Part shown: one piece after another, positions 16,867 through 25,015 of the stretch
Layout of the letters: every line of letters starts with the position of its first letter
Numbering within the stretch: the first letter of the stretch is position 1
Assembly: GCA_964580215.1 (NCBI GenBank)
Contig: CAZOJT010000004.1
Span: 57,010-121,009 of the forward strand
DNA from: SM23-73-3 sp964580215
GTDB lineage: Bacteria > Zixibacteria > MSB-5A5 > SM1-73
Length of the DNA: 64,000 bases
Direction: 5' to 3'
Translations under genes and position numbers: made by a program
Notes under the pieces: model-generated
The model's input: the letters and a program-made list of their open reading frames with translations, nothing else
The model's database searches: none
What the model was told of the DNA's origin: nothing

Positions 16867-18830
16867 CGTCTCTTCGTCCTTTCTTTCAGCTTTTCAAGCA
16901 TCGCCTTAATTTGAATCCGATCTTCAGCCACCGGATCGTAATCCAGATACAACTGCAGGTATTTTACAGCTTCAATATAGTTTCCTGAATTAGCGTAAGC
17001 AAATCCTAAATTGCGCCAGTTGGGAAAGAAGTCCGGTCTTATCTTCAAAGCTTTTTCAAAAATCTTAATCGATTCGCCACAGGAGCCCGAGTTCAAAAGA
17101 AACAGACCCAGGTTCTCATAATATACGGGATTGTCCGGTTCCAAATCGATTGCCTTCTGAAGGTAGACTTTCGCCTTCCGGTTTTCCCCCAGCATCACAT
17201 ATACTTTTCCTAAGTCACTGTGAGTGGGGTGATCATTCGGATCCAGCTTCAGCACCTCCTTCAGTTTTTGGGCCGCTTTTTGGTATTCACCCATCTCCAC
17301 GTAGACCGCACCCAGATTCTTTATATAACGGGGCTTGTTTGAAAGCTGGATAGCTTTCTCCCACTCCTCCGCCTCTTTTTCTTTTTGTCCCAATCTCCTG
17401 TAATTGTAAGCCAGACACTCATGCCCCAAGGCGGCTCTTTGAACATCCAGATTCAATATGTGCCCCAACCTCTCGGTGGCTTTGTCCTGAGTTGTATTTA
17501 CATACGTCCAGGGAAGGGTTGAAATAAGCGCAGTGGCAACCAGAGCTAAAGTAACGTATCTTACCTTTTCTGGTTGAAGTTTTCTAAACAGTTGCACAAG
17601 CAAATAAACTCCCAGGATGGTATACCCCGAAGAGGTGAAAGCAAACAGATCCCAATCTCGGGGATAGCCCAGTTGGGGAGTTAAAAGCAAAGCAAAAAGC
17701 AATTGAGGTATCGTTACCAGCAGAAAAAAGGTTGTCTCCTTTGATTTTAAATTAATTCTTTTGTTAAAGAAGAATAAAAGGCCGAGCCAGATCACTGCCC
17801 CCACCGGAGAGACCAAAAGCTGGTGATTGAAAACGTCTGTGATATGAGAGAAAGAAAAAAGGGAATAAAGGCTTTCCTCTGAGCTTCCTAGCGGAAAAAG
17901 CAAAATTGAATCCAAGCTAACAGGCGAAGGAATGTTCTTCTTCAGAATCCAGAGTCCACCTCCAATTAGGAAAAATAGAAAAAGGAGCAACACAGGTCTT
18001 TTCAGTTTAAGAATGCTTTTGTTTCCCACTTCATTTTTGGGCATTTTTACAAGATATAGATAGATTAAGGATGGCAGGAGGACAAGACCAGCCAGATGCA
18101 GGCTGGCGGCTAAAAGGAACACAAATGTGGGCAACCAAAGCCCACATCCTTTTTGCAGATAAAGCCAAGAGAAGAAAAGGAATGCCACCACGGCGACATA
18201 CATTAAGGTATAGCTTTCCACATACCCCAAGAAGAGCTGATTTGCTCCCATGCTGACCAAAATTGAAAAGATGAGAAATTTTTCCTCTCCGTTTTGTCCC
18301 ATCTTGTTGGCTAAAAGCAATACCAAATAGATGAACACTACTCCGGCCAAACAGCTTAACAAAGCGTAGATATCGTAAACGTTAAGCTTTAATATCTTAA
18401 AAAGCAAGGCATGAAGATAGAAGTCTAAAGGTTCGGTGAAGGAGAAACTCGTCCCCGCCACAATCTCGGCTCCTCTTAAGTTGCCGTCCCCCAGAAGATA
18501 CATCCTCTCTTTAAATAGCCAGAACAAAGGGAGACTTAGCAGGGAAAGTAAAGCGTATTTGAAATATCTGTTCATGCCTTTTAAAAGATTTTCAATCCGG
18601 CTAAAAAGAAAAGCCAGGATGTCGGTTAGCTTGTGATTGATTTTTGGCACCAGGACGAGAAAAGCTATTCCCACCATGACCCATTGGGGAACGGGAGGGA
18701 AATAATAAAGCAGGTTCAACCCCCACAGCCTTTGCTCCGGAAAAAAGGAGGCGACGATGCGAAGGGAAATCAAAAGACCGCAAGCGACAAAAATTGCTCT
18801 ATGAAATCTCTTTATTTTTGTTGCGTTCAT
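16863..18830 (-). CDS. Polytopic membrane protein with C-terminal TPR repeats, paralog B
   Basis: 655 residues with the same architecture as its neighbours: ~11 membrane spans to about residue 430, then TPR units through residue ~640 (AVYVEMGEYQKAAQKLKEVL, LGFAYANSGNYIEAVKYLQ). It keeps the candidate active loop LLGDGNLRGAEI and TEPLDFYLH, together with GYVESYTLMYVA and LGYPRDWDLFAF. The C-terminal helical repeats would lie on one side of the membrane and may bind a protein substrate or partner. Gene spacing is 20 bases to paralog C upstream and a four-base overlap with paralog A downstream. Substrate unknown. Confidence 0.72.
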   Translation of the reverse strand: MNATKIKRFHRAIFVACGLLISLRIVASFFPEQRLWGLNLLYYFPPVPQWVMVGIAFLVLVPKINHKLTDILAFLFSRIENLLKGMNRYFKYALLSLLSLPLFWLFKERMYLLGDGNLRGAEIVAGTSFSFTEPLDFYLHALLFKILKLNVYDIYALLSCLAGVVFIYLVLLLANKMGQNGEEKFLIFSILVSMGANQLFLGYVESYTLMYVAVVAFLFFSWLYLQKGCGLWLPTFVFLLAASLHLAGLVLLPSLIYLYLVKMPKNEVGNKSILKLKRPVLLLFLFFLIGGGLWILKKNIPSPVSLDSILLFPLGSSEESLYSLFSFSHITDVFNHQLLVSPVGAVIWLGLLFFFNKRINLKSKETTFFLLVTIPQLLFALLLTPQLGYPRDWDLFAFTSSGYTILGVYLLVQLFRKLQPEKVRYVTLALVATALISTLPWTYVNTTQDKATERLGHILNLDVQRAALGHECLAYNYRRLGQKEKEAEEWEKAIQLSNKPRYIKNLGAVYVEMGEYQKAAQKLKEVLKLDPNDHPTHSDLGKVYVMLGENRKAKVYLQKAIDLEPDNPVYYENLGLFLLNSGSCGESIKIFEKALKIRPDFFPNWRNLGFAYANSGNYIEAVKYLQLYLDYDPVAEDRIQIKAMLEKLKERTKRR

Positions 18831-18850
18831 TTTTCTGGGATAATTGACTT

Positions 18851-20833
18851 TTATCGTTTGGATTCTTGTGACCGTTTTTGTAATATACCCTTCAGAACTT
18901 GCCGCACCTTTGCTTCATCTTCAGCCTGAGGTGAGCATTCCAAATAGAGCTTCAGATATTTCTCCGCCTGGGTGGAATCCCCTAGATTCAAATAGGTATA
19001 TCCTAAGTTTAGGTAAATAGGAAAATATCCTGGATTTGCTTTTAGTCCTTGCTCGAAAACCTCTACCGCCTCCTGGTCACGCCCCAGATTCGCCAAATGT
19101 GCTCCCAGGTTATTATAGTATTCGATCCGGTTAGGTCTGAGCTTTATCGCCTTTCGGAATTCTGCTATAGCCTCTTCGTATCTTCTCATCCGAATAAGAA
19201 TCTCCCCCAGACCGAAATGGGTGTAATCATATGTCGGGTCTACCTCAAGCGATCTTTTTAGCTCCTTCAAAGCCAGATCATACCTCTGCTGGCTGTAGTA
19301 AACCTCAGCCAGATTGTTGATATAGCGGGCACTGTTTGTCAGTGCTATTGCTTTTTCCCAATGCTCGATCTCCTTTTGCCACTCCTCCCGCATGTCATAA
19401 TATATGGCAAGGTTTTCGTGTCCGTGGGCACTCCTTTCCTCATCCATATCCAGAAGATGGTCAAATCTTGTCACCGCTTTCTCCTCTGTGGCGTTAATAT
19501 ATATCCATGGAACGGTTGAAATCAAGGAAGTGACTAACAAAGTCAAGGTGATGTATCTCAAGTTACCTATCTTTGTCTCTCTCCAATACTTCAGAAAAAT
19601 ATGAAGTCCCAGAAGTGTGTAGCCCAAACCGGTGAAGGCAAACAGGTCCCAATCTCGGGGGTATCCTAATTTAGGATCGACCAAAAAGGCGTATGCCAGG
19701 CTACATACACTTACCACCAGGAGAAATCTGATTGCACTCTCTTTAAAGTTAATCTTTTTTGCAAAAGTCAAAACTAATGTTGCCCAGATTAGGATGGCAA
19801 CCGGTGAAATTAGAAGTTGATGATTGATCAAATCCAGAAGATGAGAAAAAGAGAAAAGCGAGTAGAAGCTCTCCCCTTTGCCCAGAGGAAAGATCAAATA
19901 AGAACCCACTCCTTTCTTTTCAGGATTATAGCTTTGCAAAAGAAAAAGACCGACCACCACAATCAGAACCACACCAATTGATAGAAAGAGTTTGAAAAAC
20001 TTCGCCTTTCTCTTTTCCGTTTCGGTATTTATTGATCTTTTAGAAAATATCAAATATAAAAGAGAGGGCAGAAAAGTTAGGGCAGAAAGATGCAGGCTGA
20101 GAGTTAAGAGAAAGGAAAAAACCGGAAGCATCAGCCCGTTTTTGTTCTTAAGATAGCCTAAGGAGAAAAGTATATAGACGATCATTGCTACATAAACCAA
20201 CGTGTAGCTCTCCACGTATCCGAAGAAAAGCTGGTTTGCCCCCATGGTGATGATTACACAGAAGATCAAAAATCTTTCTTTGCTGTCCTTTCCTATCAAA
20301 TCTCCCAGAAGCAGGATTAAAAACAGAAATACTACACCCGAAAGAACGCTCAAAACCACATAAGCGTGAAAACCATCCCACCCAAAAAGTTTTGCCACCT
20401 TCACGTGCAGAAGAAAATCCAAGGGCGCGGTGAAGGAAAGCTTCTCCCCCAGATTTATCCCTCTGGCTCTCAGGAAACTGTCACCTAATAGGAAAGTTTT
20501 GACCCTGAGTGCCCAAAAAAGTATCCCCCCTAATAGACTGAGGGAAGCATACTTGTAATATTTATTGATTTTTTTGAATCTACCCGCTACCTGGTGGGTA
20601 AGGCCGGTCAAAAAATTGCCCACCGTTTTATTCACATGAGGGATCAGAATCAGAAGTCCGGAAATCACCAGAATCCATCGCCAGATGGGAGGCAGATAGT
20701 AAAGCAGATTTATCCCCCAGAGTCTTTCGGAGGGGAAATATGAAGCTATCAGATGGATCAGAATGAGAAGAAGACAGCCTGCGCATATTATCTTTTCGGC
20801 TCCCGCCTTTGGCGGGATTTTCAATTTGTTCAT
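18851..20833 (-). CDS. Polytopic membrane protein with C-terminal TPR repeats, paralog C (divergent loop)
   Basis: 660 residues: membrane domain, then TPRs (YYSQQRYDLALKELKRSLEV, LGDSTQAEKYLKLYLE). It shares GYVESYTLVYVA, HQLLISPVAILIW and LGYPRDWDLFAF with paralogs A and B. The first conserved loop is altered: GDSFLRARGIN instead of GDG.LR..EI, and TAPLDFLLH instead of TEPLDFYLH, so the two acidic residues kept in A and B are lost. The N-terminal codons MNKLKIPPKAGAEK coincide with a dispersed repeat containing the CCCGCC-AAA-GGCGGG hairpin, suggesting the start was rebuilt by repeat insertion. It overlaps the ychF stop by four bases. Confidence 0.72.
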   Translation of the reverse strand: MNKLKIPPKAGAEKIICAGCLLLILIHLIASYFPSERLWGINLLYYLPPIWRWILVISGLLILIPHVNKTVGNFLTGLTHQVAGRFKKINKYYKYASLSLLGGILFWALRVKTFLLGDSFLRARGINLGEKLSFTAPLDFLLHVKVAKLFGWDGFHAYVVLSVLSGVVFLFLILLLGDLIGKDSKERFLIFCVIITMGANQLFFGYVESYTLVYVAMIVYILFSLGYLKNKNGLMLPVFSFLLTLSLHLSALTFLPSLLYLIFSKRSINTETEKRKAKFFKLFLSIGVVLIVVVGLFLLQSYNPEKKGVGSYLIFPLGKGESFYSLFSFSHLLDLINHQLLISPVAILIWATLVLTFAKKINFKESAIRFLLVVSVCSLAYAFLVDPKLGYPRDWDLFAFTGLGYTLLGLHIFLKYWRETKIGNLRYITLTLLVTSLISTVPWIYINATEEKAVTRFDHLLDMDEERSAHGHENLAIYYDMREEWQKEIEHWEKAIALTNSARYINNLAEVYYSQQRYDLALKELKRSLEVDPTYDYTHFGLGEILIRMRRYEEAIAEFRKAIKLRPNRIEYYNNLGAHLANLGRDQEAVEVFEQGLKANPGYFPIYLNLGYTYLNLGDSTQAEKYLKLYLECSPQAEDEAKVRQVLKGILQKRSQESKR

Positions 20834-21918
20834 ACATTGAACCTGAAAAAGATCACGTCCCCATCCTGCACCACGTAATCCTTGCCCTCCAGTCTCAATT
20901 CGCCTTTTTCCTTAGCCTTATGAATCGAGCCCAGTTCCCACAGCTTATCAAAAGTTATTACCTCTGCTTTGATGAAACCTCTCTCCATGTCTGTGTGAAC
21001 CGTCCCAGCCGCCTTTAAGGCTTTAATTCCTGAAGGAACAGCCCAGGTTCTGACCTCATTTTCATTGGCGGTGAAAAACGAGATCAAATTTAGAAGCTTA
21101 TAGGAGATATCTATCACCCGCTCAATTGCCAGCTCTCTTAAACCCAAGTCCTCCATGAAAGCTTTTCTATCTTCCTTCTCCAGTTGGGAAAGCTCCATCT
21201 CTAATTTTCCGCAGATAGAACACACAGCGGTATTTTTATGCTGAGCCATCTCCGCGTATTCCGATTCCAGCTTCTCCCGTTGGCTGTTCTGCTTTTCGTC
21301 TATGTTCAGTATAAGGAGCATGGGCTTCAAGGAAAGAAAAGCATACCCACGGATCAATTTCTCCTCATCTAAAGATAGCTCAAGCTCCCTTAAGGGGATT
21401 CCCTGATCCAAAGATTCTTTGAATCGTTGAAGAATTTGAAGCTCTCTTTTCTCCTCCTCAGCTTTGGAGCTTGCCACCGTCTTCTCCAGACGTTTCAATC
21501 TTTTTTCCACGATATCAAGATCAATCAAGATCAAATCTAGGTCCAAATCTTTGATGTCCCTTTTAGGGTCCACCGAGCCGGAGACATGCATCACGTTCTC
21601 ATCTTCAAAAACTCTTACCACGTGCGCCAGCTCATCCACCTCCCTTAGAGAATGATAGAACTCTCCCTCTGAACCCTTTTCTTTGGTCTCCTTGACCAGT
21701 CCGGCAACGTCGATATACTCAACCTCCGCTGGCGTCACCTTCTTGGGATTATACAGGGAAGCCAGCTTATATACCCTCTCATCCGGGACTTTAACTATCC
21801 CTCGATTTGCTTCTTTTATCCCCAGCGAGAATTCTCCCACCCTAGCTTGTGCGCTGGTCAAGGCGTTAAAAACTGTGGTCTTGCCCACGAATGGAAGTCC
21901 AATGATTCCGATTTTCAT
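20830..21918 (-). CDS. ychF: Redox-regulated ATPase / GTPase YchF (Ola1 family)
   Basis: 362 residues, typical length. P-loop GLPFVGKTT at residues 7-15, switch/G3 region DVAGLVKETKEKGSEGE, the family's NxxE in place of NKxD (NIDE), a coiled-coil insertion around residues 130-200 and a C-terminal TGS domain with TWAVPSGIKALKAAGTVHTDMERGF split over its core. Family members hydrolyse ATP rather than GTP and associate with ribosomes or proteasomes. It heads the unit that continues into the three membrane-TPR genes. Its first codons and upstream sequence are duplicated 340 bases upstream. Confidence 0.95.
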   Translation of the reverse strand: MKIGIIGLPFVGKTTVFNALTSAQARVGEFSLGIKEANRGIVKVPDERVYKLASLYNPKKVTPAEVEYIDVAGLVKETKEKGSEGEFYHSLREVDELAHVVRVFEDENVMHVSGSVDPKRDIKDLDLDLILIDLDIVEKRLKRLEKTVASSKAEEEKRELQILQRFKESLDQGIPLRELELSLDEEKLIRGYAFLSLKPMLLILNIDEKQNSQREKLESEYAEMAQHKNTAVCSICGKLEMELSQLEKEDRKAFMEDLGLRELAIERVIDISYKLLNLISFFTANENEVRTWAVPSGIKALKAAGTVHTDMERGFIKAEVITFDKLWELGSIHKAKEKGELRLEGKDYVVQDGDVIFFRFNV

Positions 21919-22301
21919 GACTTAACCTTCTGCTAAAATATATTCTAAATTCTGATTTCTTCGACGATCCAAAGGTTGGATCGGGGTGTCTTCACCGTTA
22001 GTGTCCCCAAGATTTAAGGGTTTGCAACTTACGTGCCTGTTGGGTCCCCACAGAGTGACCGAGAACTCTAATTGTGTCATTCTGAACGGAGCAAAGCGGA
22101 GTGAAGAATCTTGGTTTTATGCGGGCTGGGAAGCGAGATTCTTCCCCATATGGGTCAGAATGACAATTCTCAGTCATCCTGCCCAGACCCGACAGGGAAA
22201 TGTGAGCTTTCCGCCAGGTCAGGGACCTGGCGGACACGAGGATGATCCCGATTTTCATAGCTCAACTTTCTGAGAAAGAATATTCTAAATCCTGATTTCT
22301 T
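21901..22301 (-). repeat. 61 bp direct repeat, 340 bp apart, duplicating the ychF start and leader
   Basis: Bases 21901-21961 and 22241-22301 align without gaps with 11 mismatches (82% identity). The first copy holds the first ychF codons (MKIGII) and its leader; the second holds a decayed equivalent that opens a short, repeat-filled frame at 21998-22258. The rest of the 366-base gap 21919-22284 is REP-like sequence; I see no gene in it. Confidence 0.8.
22076..22164. repeat. GTCATTCTGA...TCAGAATGAC palindromic repeat, copy 1
   Basis: An imperfect inverted repeat about 90 bases long starts GTCATTCTGAACGGAGC and ends GGGTCAGAATGAC, with internal GAAGAATCT/AGATTCTTC arms. A second copy lies at 52975-53077 between fabD and fabG. 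Elements of this look are widespread in genomes of many environmental bacteria; the function is unknown. Confidence 0.8.
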
Positions 22302-23064
22302 TAATGCTCTGATGAATCCAATCTGGCTGAAACCTTTTGTTTAAAGTTTTAAGTATTTTCTCATCTTTATATTTACCTGAAGTTACGAAAACCGTTTTCA
22401 TCTTAAGCCTCTTTGCACCCAAAAGATCAGAGAGAGGATCATCACTTATCATGATGCAATCCTCTGGTTTTACTTCAAATCTTCTTGTGGCTTCACGGAA
22501 AATTTCTGGATTGGGTTTACCAAAAACTTTTGCTCTCCTCTGAGAGCTGTATTCCAAAGCCCTCACCACTGCTCCCACTGAAGGGGAAAACTCACCTTTT
22601 TCATCTTTATATAATCGGTTTATGTGAAGTGCCAAAAGAGTTGCGTTATTTTTCACCAGAGCGTTGACAGCTATTTTGAGCTTCTGATAATCCCATGAGG
22701 TATCCAATCCCACCAATACAGCTTCCACTCTGTCATCTGAAGGTGTTTTTATTCCATTTTCATTCAAATATTCTTTCAATTGGACACTGCCGATTACAAA
22801 ACAACTCTTGATACCCTTATTCTTGAGCCAGTTCAAAGCCGCACTCATGCAGGTCATCAGATTTTCTGGGTGAAGGTTAAATCCTTTATTTTTCAGCAAG
22901 GTTAAAAGCTTTCCTGGTTTATGAGTGGTGTTGTTGGAGAGCAAGACAAATTGGTGTGGAGAAGTATCGAAAGAATTTATCCAGTCTATCGCCCCTTCTA
23001 TGGGAACAAAAGACTTATCTTTTACGATTGTCCCCTCAATATCTATCAGATATAGCTTTCTCAT
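22285..23064 (-). CDS. HAD-superfamily IIA (NagD-like) phosphatase
   Basis: 259 residues. HAD motif I is DIEGTIV (residues 8-14), motif II LLSNNT, a C2-type cap of about 120 residues in the middle, then KVFGKPNPEIF with the motif III Lys and ISDDPLSDLLGAK as motif IV. The NagD/Pho13 group dephosphorylates sugar or nucleoside monophosphates and phosphoglycolate. The second Asp of motif I (DxD, general acid/base) is Glu here, which may lower or alter activity. It stands between repeat-rich gaps and has no tight operon partner. Confidence 0.85.
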   Translation of the reverse strand: MRKLYLIDIEGTIVKDKSFVPIEGAIDWINSFDTSPHQFVLLSNNTTHKPGKLLTLLKNKGFNLHPENLMTCMSAALNWLKNKGIKSCFVIGSVQLKEYLNENGIKTPSDDRVEAVLVGLDTSWDYQKLKIAVNALVKNNATLLALHINRLYKDEKGEFSPSVGAVVRALEYSSQRRAKVFGKPNPEIFREATRRFEVKPEDCIMISDDPLSDLLGAKRLKMKTVFVTSGKYKDEKILKTLNKRFQPDWIHQSIKEIRI

Positions 23065-23150
23065 CCTGATTTTATTTTAAATCATTTTCCGTCTTTTGTC
23101 AACCACTTTGAGTAAGATGGATAAAAAACTACTTGGAGAAGAATTTGGAG

Positions 23151-23282
23151 TGTCTGCCTTTAGGCAGACCGGGTCAGACTAATGGTCATCAACTTTTTAT
23201 CTTGACAAACTTTATCCTCGTAGATCGTAGGCGGGGCTCCCAACCCCGCCAAATTGGGCGGGCACGGGTGCCCGCCCTACGA
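23151..23282. repeat. Repeat-rich gap upstream of the HAD gene (GTCTGCC and CGTAGGCGGGGC elements)
   Basis: In the 307-base gap 23065-23371, GGAGTGTCTGCC with TTTAGGCAGAC (23151-23171) matches in inverse orientation a segment at 57833-57855. At 23226-23282 a palindrome runs from CGTAGGCGGGGC through CCCCGCC/GGCGGGCA hairpins to GCCCGCCCTACG. No open frame of merit is present. Confidence 0.65.
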
Positions 23283-23371
23283 ATTCTCTAACAACTCAAA
23301 AAGCTATTTTTTATATGGGATCGTTAACATAATTAGTTGTTAACTTTAAGGCTGACACTCCATCACTTGAA

Positions 23372-24316
23372 TCAGAGGAGGGCAAATCTTTTTAACAATT
23401 TACCTACACCCTCCACCCCGGATATTTTGCACTTCTCCGCGGCAACCCGATTGGCAAAATCAAGAGATTGGTTTAACTTCCGGGTATGAAGATAATTTAC
23501 CAAAAATCCAGCCGAGAAAACGTCTCCACATCCGGTGGCATCTTTAAACTTTTGCACTTTTATGCCAGCACACTTTTTGAGCTTACAAGTTTTCCCCTCT
23601 TTATAGATCATGAGTGCTCCTTCTTCACCCATAGTAACCAACAGCACCTTTGGTCCCAAACTCAGAACATAGTTTCCGAATTCCTGGATTTCCTTTGAGG
23701 ATTTCAATTTCTTATCAGAAAGCAGGGATAGCTCCGGCAAATTTGTCTGCACCAAGTCTGCTTGTTTTAGGTATTCTCTCCAACTTTTTGGAGTTTTAAA
23801 AAACCTCTTTCCATCTTTATGAATTCCCAGTGTGAGACTGTGCATGTCCATAAATATCAAAGCACCTGTGCTTGTTCTGATTCTTTTCAAGGTATTAAGT
23901 CCGATGTCGAACCCGGAGATGAAATTAACCAAGATCGCATCACTGTCAAGAAATGGTCTGACCTGGGTAAAGCTTAAGGAAGGGACTCTGTTTCGAAGAA
24001 TCTCCTCTCTTTGATTTTCTTTGTCGATCAAAAGATAGGCATGGTTGTTTTTTCTCCTTACTTTGCTGATCCCATCCAATTTAACATTATCATGCTTTTT
24101 CAAAATTCCTTCCACTTGATTATAAACATCGTATCCCAGATTGCATACCGGATAAATCTCCATCCACCCTCCTCCCAACCCGGACAGGCCAGTCAAATTA
24201 TACAAAATACCCCCAAAGCTTTCCGTTCTTTTTCCACTGGGGAAAATTACGGTATCCTTATTTATGGTTCCAATTACCGTGACTTTAAATTTAGGCACGC
24301 CATCTGAGTTGAGCAT
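23372..24316 (-). CDS. PfkB-family carbohydrate kinase (second in window)
   Basis: 314 residues. The N-terminal half has the ribokinase-like fold start VTVIGTINKDTVIFPSG and a short GGILYNLTGLSGL in place of the usual GG..N.A signature. The C-terminal signature DATGCGDVFSAGFLVNYL keeps the anion hole and catalytic Asp (GCGD rather than GAGD). The substrate is unknown; it is clearly divergent from the kinase at 5390-6292, with different length and loops, so not a recent duplicate. It is 25 bases downstream of the membrane protein gene at 24342-24965. Confidence 0.82.
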   Translation of the reverse strand: MLNSDGVPKFKVTVIGTINKDTVIFPSGKRTESFGGILYNLTGLSGLGGGWMEIYPVCNLGYDVYNQVEGILKKHDNVKLDGISKVRRKNNHAYLLIDKENQREEILRNRVPSLSFTQVRPFLDSDAILVNFISGFDIGLNTLKRIRTSTGALIFMDMHSLTLGIHKDGKRFFKTPKSWREYLKQADLVQTNLPELSLLSDKKLKSSKEIQEFGNYVLSLGPKVLLVTMGEEGALMIYKEGKTCKLKKCAGIKVQKFKDATGCGDVFSAGFLVNYLHTRKLNQSLDFANRVAAEKCKISGVEGVGKLLKRFALL

Positions 24317-24341
24317 TTTAGTTTTGAGCTATGTTTGGAAC

Positions 24342-24965
24342 TCATTTTATTTTGTTTTCTGAATCTTTTACAAACAAAAGAGGAAATACAATATCACTTA
24401 CACAGCAAGGACCCCAAACGGCAATAAACAAAAAGAAAAAAACTACCAAATAGGAAAACCAGTTTAAGGCTTGGTCTGTTGCCATAATAATGTGAAATAG
24501 CGAGGCCCAGGTGCTCAACAAAACGTGTCCAAAGTGAGGAAACTTTGTTGTTGGTTTAAGATAAGCAATGGCAATACCAATTATTGCCAAGGGATTTACT
24601 AACCACCATTTTTCAATGAAACCAAAATGTATTCCCCTATGGGGCAATCTGAGTAAAATCTCTCCTAAATACGGGATTATTGAATCGCTTATGGTGGCTA
24701 TGCCAATTGAGCCTAAATATCCAATTACAAGCAAAATCCAAAGTTTGGACTTACCCTTAGCACCCCCATATTTATGAAGTTTATATATCGATGCAGTAAC
24801 CAGCGCACTCAATAAAACATGTATAGGATGGAGGATGTAAAAAATATGGTAAGAGGTCTTTGAGGGTAAATTATGAAAGAATATCATAATGATTATTCCG
24901 GTAAGTGCCCCGAAAATAGTAAACGGAGCATGATTCTTTAATTCCTTAGAAACTTGCTTAAACAT
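24342..24965 (-). CDS. Polytopic membrane protein of unknown function, His-rich
   Basis: 207 residues with about six membrane spans. Conserved-looking residues sit in or next to the spans: HPIHVLLSALV, GSIGIATISDSIIPYLGE, LPHRGIHFGF, KWWLVNPLAI, HFGHVLLSTWASLFH, and a C-terminal GPCCVSDIVFPLLF. The number of His residues facing one side, plus the paired Cys, could mean metal handling, but that is only an impression. I recognise no named domain. Its tail is 25 bases from the PfkB gene, so the two may be co-transcribed. Confidence 0.6.
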   Translation of the reverse strand: MFKQVSKELKNHAPFTIFGALTGIIIMIFFHNLPSKTSYHIFYILHPIHVLLSALVTASIYKLHKYGGAKGKSKLWILLVIGYLGSIGIATISDSIIPYLGEILLRLPHRGIHFGFIEKWWLVNPLAIIGIAIAYLKPTTKFPHFGHVLLSTWASLFHIIMATDQALNWFSYLVVFFFLFIAVWGPCCVSDIVFPLLFVKDSENKIK

Positions 24966-25015
24966 CTCTTACTCTCCGCGGATAGTTTGACTCAACTGAG
25001 ATCTTGAAACTTGTA

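Noticed and set aside
21998..22258. 86-codon - strand frame beginning MKIGII
   Set aside because: The start is a decayed copy of the ychF 5' end and the rest is the GTCATTCTGA repeat, so it is duplication debris.
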